A stretch of 64,000 nt of DNA, from assembly GCF_022662535.1 (NCBI RefSeq), contig NZ_JAKQYM010000010.1:62001-126000 (forward strand), given 5' to 3'. The position numbers and the translations under genes are program-made. Positions 43,298 through 52,284 of the stretch are shown here, one piece after another; the first letter of the stretch is position 1; the number at the start of each line of letters is the position of its first letter. The stretch is from Polaribacter marinus (lineage in GTDB: Bacteria > Bacteroidota > Bacteroidia > Flavobacteriales > Flavobacteriaceae). A model generated the notes under the pieces. The model was given only the letters and a program-made list of their open reading frames with translations, ran no database searches and was not told the origin of the DNA.

Positions 43298-43328
43298 CAA
43301 AATTAATGTAAATAAACGTATGTGCAAA
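43298..43328 (-). promoter_or_regulatory. Predicted promoter of the pyrR operon
   Basis: On the minus strand TTTG (43325-43328) and TAATTTTG (43298-43305) are separated by 19 nt, an exact fit to the Bacteroidota consensus. The leader to the pyrR ATG (43259) is about 30 nt and holds a 7-bp hairpin (CTATCAA/TTGATAG at 43267-43286). Confidence 0.7.
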
Positions 43329-43448
43329 ATTTATGTGAACTAAATGTACTATTGGTTGTTAATTAAATTGTTGAAAAGAAATCAATAGAATTTAAAAGTG
43401 GTATAAGAGTTGTAGTACCTTTATTTTAATAATTCAAATCTCATAGTT

Positions 43449-44819
43449 ATGTCTCTATTAAAGTTTGAATCCATGCTCAAAACCAACAGTATTTATTTCT
43501 TTGATTTGGTTGAGTTTGAGGAAATCATCATACATTATCTAGAAGTTGGTAAACATTCACTTGCTAAAAAAGCAGTGAAATTAGGTTTAGAACAACACCC
43601 TACCTCTGTAGATTTAAAACTCTTACAGGTAGAGCTTTATGTTTTTGAAAATGAGTTAGATAAAGCATCTCTTTTGTTAAAGATAATTGAACGTTTAGAA
43701 CCTAATAACGACGAAATATTTATTCAAAAAGCAACTATAAGTTCTAAAAAAGGAATGCATTTAGAAGCTATTGAAGATTTGAAAAAAGCACTTTCTTTTA
43801 CAGATGATAAAGTAGATATTTGGTCTTTATTAGGAATGGAATATTTGTATTTAGACGATTTTAAAAATGCCCGTTTAAGTTTTGTAAAATGTATAAATGT
43901 AGATTTTGAAGATTATTCTGCACTTTACAATATTGTGTATTGTTACGATATGAGTAAAGAACATGAGCAAGCTGTTAAATATTTAAATTCTTATATAAAT
44001 AAAAATCCGTATTGTGAAGTTGCGTGGCATCAATTAGGAAGACAGTATTTTATTTTAGAAATGTTTAATGAAGCATTAACTTCATTTGATTATGCTGTTT
44101 TAATTGACGAATCTTTTATTGGTGGATATTTGGAGAAAGCGAAAACTTTAGAAGAATTAGCGCGCTATCAAGAAGCTATCGACAATTATTTAATAACCTT
44201 AGAATTAGATGATCCAACTGCATTTGCTTATGTAAGAATTGGAGAATGCTTTGAAAAATTAGACAAATTTGAAGCAGCAATTTCGTATTATAAAAAAGCT
44301 GTACATGAAGATCCTTTGTTAGATAGAGGTTGGATTTTATTAACCAATTTATATTATGACCAAGAAGACTATCAAAAAGCAGCTTATTATATTTCTAAAG
44401 CCTTAAAAATAGATGAAAGTAATTTTGTATACTGGAAAAGGTATGCCGAAATAAATTTAAAACTCAATTTTTTCGAAGAAGCCGTTTCGGGTTTTCAAAA
44501 ATGTTTGTCTTTAAATAATGATTCTTTAGATATCTATATAGGCTTAACTGATATTTTATCTTTTTTAGGAGAATTTAATGATGCTTTAAAAATTTTGTTA
44601 AAAGCGCAGAAAACTTACAAAACTACTGCAGAGGTAGAATATAGATTAGCAGGTTTGTTTTTTATTCTTAATAAAGAAAAATATGGGTTTAATCATTTAA
44701 TATCGGCAATGGAATTAGATTATGATTATCATACAATTTTAAATGAAATTTATCCATCTGTTTTTGATAATCTTAAAGTGAGAAAATTATTAAATAATTA
44801 TAAAAAGGCAATGGAATAA
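43449..44819 (+). CDS. Tetratricopeptide-repeat protein
   Basis: A 456-residue protein made almost entirely of TPR-like helical pairs, at least nine from residue 60 on (for example LEAIEDLKKALSFTDDKVDIW, EHEQAVKYLNSYINKNPYCEVAW and EAAISYYKKAVHEDPLLDRGW, each a fit to the 34-residue repeat). No signal peptide or membrane helix is seen, so it is cytoplasmic and probably a protein-binding scaffold. Such proteins are widespread in Flavobacteriia without a known partner. It is divergent from pyrR, separated by 189 bp. Confidence 0.85.
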   Translation: MSLLKFESMLKTNSIYFFDLVEFEEIIIHYLEVGKHSLAKKAVKLGLEQHPTSVDLKLLQVELYVFENELDKASLLLKIIERLEPNNDEIFIQKATISSKKGMHLEAIEDLKKALSFTDDKVDIWSLLGMEYLYLDDFKNARLSFVKCINVDFEDYSALYNIVYCYDMSKEHEQAVKYLNSYINKNPYCEVAWHQLGRQYFILEMFNEALTSFDYAVLIDESFIGGYLEKAKTLEELARYQEAIDNYLITLELDDPTAFAYVRIGECFEKLDKFEAAISYYKKAVHEDPLLDRGWILLTNLYYDQEDYQKAAYYISKALKIDESNFVYWKRYAEINLKLNFFEEAVSGFQKCLSLNNDSLDIYIGLTDILSFLGEFNDALKILLKAQKTYKTTAEVEYRLAGLFFILNKEKYGFNHLISAMELDYDYHTILNEIYPSVFDNLKVRKLLNNYKKAME

Positions 44820-44845
44820 GCTTTTTAATACCTACTAAAAAAATA

Positions 44846-45796
44846 TTAGTTTTTAGAATTTTTATATTTAATAATTTGAGCAGCAATACTTACTGCAATT
44901 TCTTGGGTAGTTTCACTTTTAATAGGAAGTCCTATTGGTGCATTTACCTTACTTAATTCTTCTAAAGTAAAACCTTCTGCTATTAAAACTTCCCACATTG
45001 TTTTTAATTTTGCTTTACTACCTAAAACACCAATAAAATGATGTTTTTTTCTAAGTAACTTGCTTAAAACCAATTTGTCATCCGTGTATTTGTTGGTCAT
45101 TATTGCTATATAACTTGAACTTCCTTCATCAATATAATTATTGATTTCATGATAATTAATTACCAGTTTTTTATGTGCAAAATTGTTGTTTTCTAAGGTG
45201 TTTAAGTTTTCTCTATTGTCTATAACCACAATATAAAATCCTAGTTTTGCAAGAAGTTCAGAAACAGCAACGCCCACATGTCCGCCACCAACAATATATA
45301 GTGTTTCTTTGAATCCTATTTGTTCTTCAAAAAACCAATTTTCAAGAGTATATATTTGATAATTAAATTGATTTTCTACGAGCTTATTAGAAAAAGAGAA
45401 AGAATTTTGTGTAAAACTTAAAGTTCCTTTTTTACCATTGTTGATACAGTGAATGATGTCTTTAATCTGTGAAAGATCATTTTTATCTAGGTAATGAAAT
45501 GCAACAGTTTGTTCTCCAGAGCAAATCATTCCAGAACCATTTTCTATATTACCTCTATGAACTTGTTTTTTTATAAATATAGATGTTTTTTTATCTAGTA
45601 AAAGTTGTTTTGCTTCTTCTACCAAAGAGAACTCCATAACGCCTCCACCAATAGAACCAAAGATAAATCCGTCTTGAGCTACCATCATTTTAAAACCTTT
45701 TCTACCAGGAGAGCTTCCCAAGTTTTCAATAACGGTTAATATATAAACAGCTTTGTTTTCTTGAAGTTTTGTTGCAATATGTTGCCAAATAATCAT
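44846..45796 (-). CDS. xdhC: XdhC-family molybdenum cofactor insertion protein
   Basis: Binds and sulfurates molybdenum cofactor and inserts it into xanthine dehydrogenase. The 316 residues have an N-terminal XdhC domain (ILTVIENLGSSPGRKGFKMMV, GSIGGGVMEFSLVEEAK, MICSGEQTVAF) and a C-terminal Rossmann domain (LYIVGGGHVGVAVSELL, VIDNREN). The order after xdhA and xdhB is the standard one. The start overlaps the membrane-protein gene by 4 nt. Confidence 0.93.
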   Translation of the reverse strand: MIIWQHIATKLQENKAVYILTVIENLGSSPGRKGFKMMVAQDGFIFGSIGGGVMEFSLVEEAKQLLLDKKTSIFIKKQVHRGNIENGSGMICSGEQTVAFHYLDKNDLSQIKDIIHCINNGKKGTLSFTQNSFSFSNKLVENQFNYQIYTLENWFFEEQIGFKETLYIVGGGHVGVAVSELLAKLGFYIVVIDNRENLNTLENNNFAHKKLVINYHEINNYIDEGSSSYIAIMTNKYTDDKLVLSKLLRKKHHFIGVLGSKAKLKTMWEVLIAEGFTLEELSKVNAPIGLPIKSETTQEIAVSIAAQIIKYKNSKN

Positions 45797-46296
45797 TGAA
45801 AAATAGTTTCACTTAATGCATAATAAATAGCCATTATTGCAGAAAAAATAGCACTTGCTAAAAAACGCCAATTGAGTTTTATATTATTTTGTATCATATA
45901 ATTTGCAGCAAATGAAATAGGAATATTCACCAAAAAAGATAAAAAAGCTATTTGAAACAAATTAAAATTGATATCAGTATAATTACCAGAAAATAATTTG
46001 ATAAAAGCCAAATGTCTAAAAATCCAAATAGGATTAAAATACGCTATTGCCAAACTTGTTTTAGACAAGATTTTTTTGATTCCTGATAGTTTTTTTGTTT
46101 TGAGATCAATCCAAGTAAAATAATTGGGGATTTCAAAAGCATAAATTGTTGCTCCAATAAACATCATCCCTAATAATCTATAGATAGAAAATTCATCTAA
46201 TAAAAAGGCAGCAATACTATCTCCAGCACTATAAATTATAGCGCCTTTTAAGATGTTTTGTTTTGTAAATTGAAGTTTGATAGTTTTATTTTTCAT
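45793..46296 (-). CDS. Small membrane protein, Mpv17/PMP22-like by eye
   Basis: A 167-residue protein with about four hydrophobic spans. No annotated bacterial family comes to mind. The pattern resembles eukaryotic Mpv17/PMP22: an early GD motif followed by a hydrophobic helix and Arg (SAGDSIAAFLLDEFSIYRLLG), then NYFTWID, a central KTSLAIAYFNPIW block, and a C-terminal FLVNIPISFAANYMIQNNIKLNW resembling the family's P...N..W end. This is an eyeball similarity, not a search result. It overlaps xdhB by 11 nt and xdhC by 4 nt, so it is bound to the operon. Confidence 0.6.
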   Translation of the reverse strand: MKNKTIKLQFTKQNILKGAIIYSAGDSIAAFLLDEFSIYRLLGMMFIGATIYAFEIPNYFTWIDLKTKKLSGIKKILSKTSLAIAYFNPIWIFRHLAFIKLFSGNYTDINFNLFQIAFLSFLVNIPISFAANYMIQNNIKLNWRFLASAIFSAIMAIYYALSETIFQ

Positions 46297-48538
46297 ACAA
46301 ACTCATCAACACTTTTTCTGGAGTAAAAGGTGCGTGAAATTTTAATTTATAATTAGGATTAAAGGCTTTTACGGCATGTTGAATTGCAAAATATGCCCCA
46401 ATTCCATACATTAATGGAGGTTCTCCTACAGCTTTTGATTTTTGAATAGCCATTTCATTTCCATCTGTTTCTAAAGGAATGGTTACTATGGTTTTTGGTG
46501 ATGAAAATACATCAGGAACTTTATAGGTAGACAGCGCATTTGATAATAATCTTCCGTCTTTATTGTAAGCGATTTCTTCTAAGGTCATCCAACCAATTCC
46601 TTGTGCTAAAGCACCTTCAACTTGCCCAATATCAATTCCAAGATTCATAGATTTTCCAAAATCATGTACAATTTTTACACTGTCAATTTCATAGTTACCA
46701 CGCAAACAATCTAATGTAACTGTTGTAATTGCAGTTCCGTAAACATGATATGCAAAAGGATGACCTTTTTCTTTGCTTTTATCGAAATCAATAATTGGTG
46801 TAGCATAATGTGCATTTTCACTCAATGCAATTCTTTCTAACATTGCCTGTGTAATTAAAATTTCCCAAGAAAGAGAAGATTTTTTAGTGTCAATAAAAAC
46901 AAAATTATCTTTAAAATGGATGTTTTTTTCATCCGAGGATAGCATTTTAGCAGCTACTTTCGTTAATCTTTCTATTAGAGAATTACATGCCATTTCAACT
47001 GCTTTTCCGTTTAAATCTGCAGTAGAACTTGCTGCAGAAGGAGAGGTGTTAGCAACACGAGTTGTGTTTGTAGTTTCTAGTTTTACTTTATCTGCAGAAA
47101 TTCCTAAAATATCTTGAGCAACTTGTAGCATTTTTGTATTTACACTTTGTCCCATTTCTACAGCGCCAGTTGAAACTCCAACACTTCCATCTTGATAAAT
47201 ATGAATTAGTGCTCTTGCATGATTCATTGGAGTGTTTGTAAAAGAAATTCCAAATGTAATAGGCATTAAAGAAATTCCTTTTTTATACAATTGATTTTCT
47301 TTATTGAAATCTTCAATTTCCTTTTCAAGCTTTTCTAATTCAAACTTTTCTTTGGCAGAAAACCAAGATTTTTTTGCTTGTACTTCGGTAGCAATTTGTC
47401 CGTAAGAAAATTCATCATTTTCATTTAATAAGTTGGCTTCTTGAATTTCTTTTTTATCAACCCCAATTTTATCTGCAGCTTTAGCAATAGCACTTTCTAT
47501 AACAAACATTCCTTGTGGTCCACCAAAACCACGAAAAGCAGTATTTGGAGGTAAATTGGTTTTACAACTATAAACGGTTGTTTTTACATTCGGAATAAAA
47601 TAACTATTGGTTGCATGAAACAAAGTTCGTTCTGCAATAGCAGGAGATAAATCTGCAGCAGCTCCTGAGTTTTGTAAAAACTCTGCTTCAAATGCTTTGA
47701 TTTTTAAATCTTTGGTTAATCCTATTTTAAAGAAAGATGAATAGGGATGACGTTTTCCTGTCATTCGTAAATCATCATGACGATTTAATACGAATTTTAC
47801 AGGTTTATTTAAATATTGTACAGCAACTGCGGCCATAACCGCCCAAGGTGTAGCTTGGTCTTCTTTACCACCAAAACCACCACCTAGACGTATGACATCA
47901 ACTTCTATTTTATGCATAGGAATCCCTAAAACTTTGGCAGCTGTTTTTTGCACTTGAGTAGGACCTTGCGTTGAAGAAATTATTTTAATACTTCCATTTT
48001 CTTGAGGAATCACATAACAACCTTGGGTTTCTATATACAAATGTTCTTGCCCGTTAGAAAAGGTTTCTCCTTCTAAAACATATTTGCAATCTTTAAATGT
48101 ATCTGATGTATTTCCAAGAGAAAAAGATCGAGGAGCGTTTATAAAACTTCCTTTTTCTTTGGCTTCTTTGGCAGTTGTTATAACAGGTAATTCTTCTATT
48201 TTTATGGTAATTAAAGCTCTTGCTTTTTTTGCAATTGCTTCAGTTTTGGCTACAATAAAGGCTATAGGTTGTCCCCAAAAATGCACTTCATTTTCAGCCC
48301 ATAAGGGTTCATCAGGGATGATACCTCCAATTTGATTTTCTCCTAATACATCTTTATAGGTAAATATTTTTTCTACTCCTTCTAATGCTTCAGCTTTTGT
48401 ATAATCTACTGAAATAATTTTTCCGTGTGCTTTTGGTGAATCAAAACACAAACCAAATAAAGCATCTTGTCTGATCATTAAATCATCTACAAAAAGAGAT
48501 TCGCCACGAACATGTGTAAAGCTATCTATATTTTTCAT
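46286..48538 (-). CDS. xdhB: Xanthine dehydrogenase molybdenum-binding subunit
   Basis: Catalytic subunit that binds the molybdenum cofactor and oxidises hypoxanthine and xanthine to urate. Domain landmarks in the 750 residues: GGGFGGKEDQATPW near residue 219, FRGFGGPQGMFVIE near 335 with the active-site Arg, and AVGEPPLMYGIGAYFAI near 705 with the active-site Glu. The two-subunit split (xdhA/xdhB) resembles the Rhodobacter enzyme. No signal peptide; cytoplasmic. It overlaps xdhA by 4 nt. Substrate is inferred from the family and from xdhC, not tested. Confidence 0.93.
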   Translation of the reverse strand: MKNIDSFTHVRGESLFVDDLMIRQDALFGLCFDSPKAHGKIISVDYTKAEALEGVEKIFTYKDVLGENQIGGIIPDEPLWAENEVHFWGQPIAFIVAKTEAIAKKARALITIKIEELPVITTAKEAKEKGSFINAPRSFSLGNTSDTFKDCKYVLEGETFSNGQEHLYIETQGCYVIPQENGSIKIISSTQGPTQVQKTAAKVLGIPMHKIEVDVIRLGGGFGGKEDQATPWAVMAAVAVQYLNKPVKFVLNRHDDLRMTGKRHPYSSFFKIGLTKDLKIKAFEAEFLQNSGAAADLSPAIAERTLFHATNSYFIPNVKTTVYSCKTNLPPNTAFRGFGGPQGMFVIESAIAKAADKIGVDKKEIQEANLLNENDEFSYGQIATEVQAKKSWFSAKEKFELEKLEKEIEDFNKENQLYKKGISLMPITFGISFTNTPMNHARALIHIYQDGSVGVSTGAVEMGQSVNTKMLQVAQDILGISADKVKLETTNTTRVANTSPSAASSTADLNGKAVEMACNSLIERLTKVAAKMLSSDEKNIHFKDNFVFIDTKKSSLSWEILITQAMLERIALSENAHYATPIIDFDKSKEKGHPFAYHVYGTAITTVTLDCLRGNYEIDSVKIVHDFGKSMNLGIDIGQVEGALAQGIGWMTLEEIAYNKDGRLLSNALSTYKVPDVFSSPKTIVTIPLETDGNEMAIQKSKAVGEPPLMYGIGAYFAIQHAVKAFNPNYKLKFHAPFTPEKVLMSLYEK

Positions 48539-49938
48539 GAAGCGATTAATTTTTGAGGTTGAATTTTATTTGGAAATAATTTGATGAAATGCGCAAAAAA
48601 TAATTGTTTTGCTAATAAACGTTTGTATTCAGAAGTTCCTCTAACATCACTTATTGGTGAGATTTCTGATTGTAAAATTGTTTCAGCTTCTTTTATAACG
48701 TCAGAATTGAGGGGTTTTCCAATTAAAAATTGATTTGTTTTGTATAAGTATTTTGGAATAGCTGCAACACCACCAACCGAAAAATGAGCATCTGTTATCG
48801 TATTGTTTTCTGTTGATATTCTTCCGGCAGCATTTACACTTGCAATGTCTAAATGTGTTCGCTTGCTTACTTTTTCGAAGTTAAAAGAAGCCTCTTTGTT
48901 AAGTTTAGAAAAAGAAATGGATTTTAAAATTTCATCTTTTTGTAAGTCGTATTTTTTATAGTTTTGATGAAATTCTTGAAAGGGGATTTCTCTTTCAGAA
49001 CCATTTGAATGTTGAATTCTAAGTGTTGCATTCAGTGCTAAAAAGAATATTGACATGTCTCCAATTGGAGAGGCATTTACAAAGTTGCCTCCAAGAGTTC
49101 CCATATTTCTTATTTGCTCTGAAGAAATAAGTTTTATAAAGGATTTTAAATGAGGGATATTATTTTTTAACGCTGTATTTTCTAACAGTTCGGTAACAGT
49201 TGTGTTTACACCAATGCTGAAAAAATCATTTTCAAAATGAATTCCTTTTAAAGCTGATGCGTCTACTAACAAATGTAGATCTTCCTCTGCCATTTTATCT
49301 GCATGACGAACATAAACATCGGTACCATTGGCAACTTTTATTCCGGTTTTTTCAAAAACTTTAGGCTGTAAGTTTTTTAATTTTTCAGGAATAGTTTTAA
49401 AATAATTTGGAATAAAGCCTTCATCAATCAACCATTCAATTTGGTGATTATTATCCTTTTTTTGTAGTTTTTCTTCAATTTCAAATCCTGCTTTTTCTAT
49501 TGACTTATAACCGGTACATCTACAAATGTTTCCGCTAATGGCATCATTACAAGAGTTTAAAGTTTTGTTGTTTTCTAAAGCATAACCTGTCATAGAAACT
49601 ACAAATCCGGGTGTACAAAAACCACATTGGGTTGCAAAGTTATTTGCCATTGCACTTTGTACTTTATTAAGTTCTTTTGGAAGATTAACGCCTTCTATTG
49701 TAACTATGTGTTTGCCATTGGCATTTCCTAAGGGAGATATACAAGAAGTTATACTTTGATAGGAAATGGAATCATTTTTTAATGTTCCAACTAAAACTGT
49801 ACATGCACCACAATCGCCTTCGCGACAACCAATTTTTGTGCCTTTTAATTGTTGGTGTTCTCTAATGAAATCTAGTAATGTAATACCTGATTTTACAGAG
49901 GTTTTTATAATTTTATTATTGAGTATAAATTGTATCAT
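48535..49938 (-). CDS. xdhA: Xanthine dehydrogenase iron-sulfur/FAD subunit
   Basis: Electron-transfer subunit: two [2Fe-2S] clusters and FAD. The N-terminal ferredoxin motif is GCREGDCGACTVLVG (about residues 33-47); the second cluster uses CGFCTPG and CRCTGYKSI. A FAD domain follows from about residue 185, with GGNFVNASPIGDMSIF near 300. I start at MIQFILNNKI (467 residues); the longer frame to 50013 adds a hydrophobic stretch that does not match the family. Most bacterial forms have this length. Confidence 0.93.
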   Translation of the reverse strand: MIQFILNNKIIKTSVKSGITLLDFIREHQQLKGTKIGCREGDCGACTVLVGTLKNDSISYQSITSCISPLGNANGKHIVTIEGVNLPKELNKVQSAMANNFATQCGFCTPGFVVSMTGYALENNKTLNSCNDAISGNICRCTGYKSIEKAGFEIEEKLQKKDNNHQIEWLIDEGFIPNYFKTIPEKLKNLQPKVFEKTGIKVANGTDVYVRHADKMAEEDLHLLVDASALKGIHFENDFFSIGVNTTVTELLENTALKNNIPHLKSFIKLISSEQIRNMGTLGGNFVNASPIGDMSIFFLALNATLRIQHSNGSEREIPFQEFHQNYKKYDLQKDEILKSISFSKLNKEASFNFEKVSKRTHLDIASVNAAGRISTENNTITDAHFSVGGVAAIPKYLYKTNQFLIGKPLNSDVIKEAETILQSEISPISDVRGTSEYKRLLAKQLFFAHFIKLFPNKIQPQKLIAS

Positions 49939-49988
49939 AAGCAAAGTACAAGATACAAAAAAAGTGTTGTTTTTATAAAAAATCATGC

Positions 49989-50026
49989 AAACAAAAAAAG
50001 ATTGCCTAGGCAATCTTTTTTTGTTT
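49989..50026 (-). terminator. 38-bp perfect palindrome, terminator of the DUF4369 gene
   Basis: Perfect palindrome centred on TTGCCTAGGCAA; arms run into seven As and seven Ts. It lies 18 bp past the DUF4369 gene's stop (50044), between it and xdhA. As RNA it folds with a tiny loop and a U-rich tail, so it is a likely intrinsic terminator. Confidence 0.8.
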
Positions 50027-50043
50027 TGTGTAAAGAGAGAAAA

Positions 50044-50745
50044 TTATTTCTTCTCACTTTCTTTAATTTCCGAAATATATTTTTGTAATTCTTTACCGTA
50101 AACAGAATTTTTTACTTTTTCTGAAAGAGAACTATTTATAGTGTCTAACATTTTTAAACTGGCAGTATTTAATGTTAACGCAATATAAGCAGAAGCTTCG
50201 CTTTCTGGGTTTGTCATAGCATAATTAGTAGCAAAAAGAACTCTTCTTCTTTCAAGTTTTTGAAAATCTATTGCTAGTTGCTTTATTAGTTCTTGATTGT
50301 TTTCTTTTCTAGCGTCAAAATCTTTTTTGATAAAATCTAAACGTAGATTTTGAAACTTCTTATCAATGTTAGTGTATTTATCAAATATTTCTTGATTTTT
50401 AGAACCAGAAATTTCTGGGTTAAAACCAAATTGATCTATATTATCATTAATCGTTATGATTCCTTTTTCACCAAAAAATAAAATTCTTTTATCAGTTGTG
50501 TTTCCATCAAAAGTTAAAAAATATAAAACAGGAGAATCTACATTGTCTGTTAATTTGAATTTTTCACTCCCTAATATTGCAACAGAATCTATAGAAACTA
50601 AAGCCGAATCCTGCATTTTTTGCAGATAGAGAGTTCCTTTTTTTAATCCTTTAATTGTCCCTTGAACAATCATATTTCCTTCTTTTTTAGAATTGCATGC
50701 AACTACTAAAATGGATAATGCTAGTATAGCAATAATTTTCTTCAT
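50044..50745 (-). CDS. DUF4369-domain lipoprotein
   Basis: A 233-residue lipoprotein with signal MKKIIAILALSILVVAC (lipid Cys at residue 17). The mature part begins with a DUF4369-type strand set (VQGTIKGLKKGTLYLQKM). It ends with a helical region rich in charged residues (about 110-225). DUF4369 is often fused to thioredoxin domains in Bacteroidota, but no redox motif is present here. Function unknown. I start at MKKIIAI; an in-frame Met lies eight codons earlier. Confidence 0.85.
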   Translation of the reverse strand: MKKIIAILALSILVVACNSKKEGNMIVQGTIKGLKKGTLYLQKMQDSALVSIDSVAILGSEKFKLTDNVDSPVLYFLTFDGNTTDKRILFFGEKGIITINDNIDQFGFNPEISGSKNQEIFDKYTNIDKKFQNLRLDFIKKDFDARKENNQELIKQLAIDFQKLERRRVLFATNYAMTNPESEASAYIALTLNTASLKMLDTINSSLSEKVKNSVYGKELQKYISEIKESEKK

Positions 50746-50785
50746 GTAAATTAAAATTTTTGAATGCAAATATGCTGATTTTTAT

Positions 50786-52093
50786 TTAAACTGTTGCCGA
50801 TAATTCCATTAAAATAGTACATAAAATTGCACCTACAGTTCCAATAGCATAACCAAAAACAGCTAATAAAACTCCCACAGTAGCTAATGATGGATGAAAT
50901 GCTTGTGCTACAATTGGGGCAGAAGCTGCACCGCCAACATTTGCTTGACTACCAACAGCTAAAAAGAAATAAGGAGCCTTGATTAATTTGGCAACTAAGA
51001 TTAATAGTCCTGCATGAATTGTCATCCAAACAAGACCAATTACAATTAAACCTAAATTGTCAAAAATCATTGCTAAATCCATTTTCATACCAATTGTTGC
51101 TACTAGAATGTAAATAAAAACACTACCAATTTTACTGGCACCAGCCCCTTCATAATTTTTAGCTTTTGTAAAAGATAAAATAATTGCAATTATGGTTGAA
51201 ATACTAATCAACCAAAAGAATCCTGAGCCTAAAAAAGTAAAGATATTTCTCCATGTGTCTGATTCTATTCCAGCAACTAAACCCTTAAAAAAAGAACTTA
51301 AAAAAGTAGAAGCAAAATGTCCAAAACCAACGGTACCAAATGCTATTGCAAGCATGATCATTAAATCGGTTAATGAAGGATTTCTTTTAGTTTTTTTAGC
51401 AAAGGCAGAAACTTTTTCTTTTAACTCTTCAATAGCAGAAGTATCTGCACCAAGCCACTTATCAATTTTATCTTTTTTACCAATTCCTATTAATAAAATA
51501 GCCATCCAAATATTGGCAACAACAATGTCAACAAAAACCATTCCTCCGTACTTAGCGGGATTGTATTTGTAAATTTCTAACATGGCTGTTTGGTTTGCAC
51601 CACCACCTATCCAACTTCCTGCCAATGTAGAAAGCCCTCTCCAAACGGCATCAAAATCTGCACCACCAACTGTTTCTGGAGAAAATATAGAAATTAATAA
51701 AATAGCAATAGGACCACCAATTACAATACCAATAGTACCAGTAAAAAACATGATTAATGCTTTAGATCCTAAGTTGAAAATGGCTTTTAAGTCTATACTT
51801 AACGTCATTAAAACTAATGAAGCAGGCAATAAAAATCTACTTGAAACATAATAAAGTTGAGACTCACCTTGTAGAACTTCTCCTACAGAATTTATTGTTT
51901 CCCATTTTGGTGATATAATTCCTGCTGTTGTAAAAATTGCAGGAATAAAGTATGCCATGAATAAACCGGGTACTATTTTGTAAAATTTTGGCCAAAAACC
52001 AGATTTAATACTTTCTGTATAAAATACAAATCCTAAAGAAATCATTAATAAGCCAAAAATGATGGCATCGTTTGTAAATATTGGTTCTGTCAT
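50786..52093 (-). CDS. DUF819-family membrane permease
   Basis: A polytopic membrane protein of 435 residues, about ten hydrophobic segments, resembling the DUF819/YjcL family. Conserved parts include the N-terminal DAIIFGLLMISLGFVF, the GIVIGGPIAILLIS loop, the WIGGGANQTAM motif near residue 166, and the SQANVGGAASAPIVAQAF motif near residue 381. Relatives are putative transporters with no known substrate. It is 40 nt upstream of the DUF4369 lipoprotein gene, possibly on the same transcript. Confidence 0.88.
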   Translation of the reverse strand: MTEPIFTNDAIIFGLLMISLGFVFYTESIKSGFWPKFYKIVPGLFMAYFIPAIFTTAGIISPKWETINSVGEVLQGESQLYYVSSRFLLPASLVLMTLSIDLKAIFNLGSKALIMFFTGTIGIVIGGPIAILLISIFSPETVGGADFDAVWRGLSTLAGSWIGGGANQTAMLEIYKYNPAKYGGMVFVDIVVANIWMAILLIGIGKKDKIDKWLGADTSAIEELKEKVSAFAKKTKRNPSLTDLMIMLAIAFGTVGFGHFASTFLSSFFKGLVAGIESDTWRNIFTFLGSGFFWLISISTIIAIILSFTKAKNYEGAGASKIGSVFIYILVATIGMKMDLAMIFDNLGLIVIGLVWMTIHAGLLILVAKLIKAPYFFLAVGSQANVGGAASAPIVAQAFHPSLATVGVLLAVFGYAIGTVGAILCTILMELSATV

Positions 52094-52284
52094 TATTTGT
52101 TTTTTTTGTATTCGATATTTAATATCATCCCTGATTGTAATTTAAAGGGGCAATTAGGTAATTTTATTAAAAATATCTTTTTGTTTCGTTTTTAAAATAT
52201 TTCACTAAATGCATAGATACTTCAATTTTATGAAATAAGATAATTAACATTTAATTCATCATAGAATAAATTAACGGATTAATT

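Noticed and set aside
44834..44856. Hairpin across the xdhC stop
   Set aside because: AT-only short stems overlapping the coding end; not convincing as a terminator.
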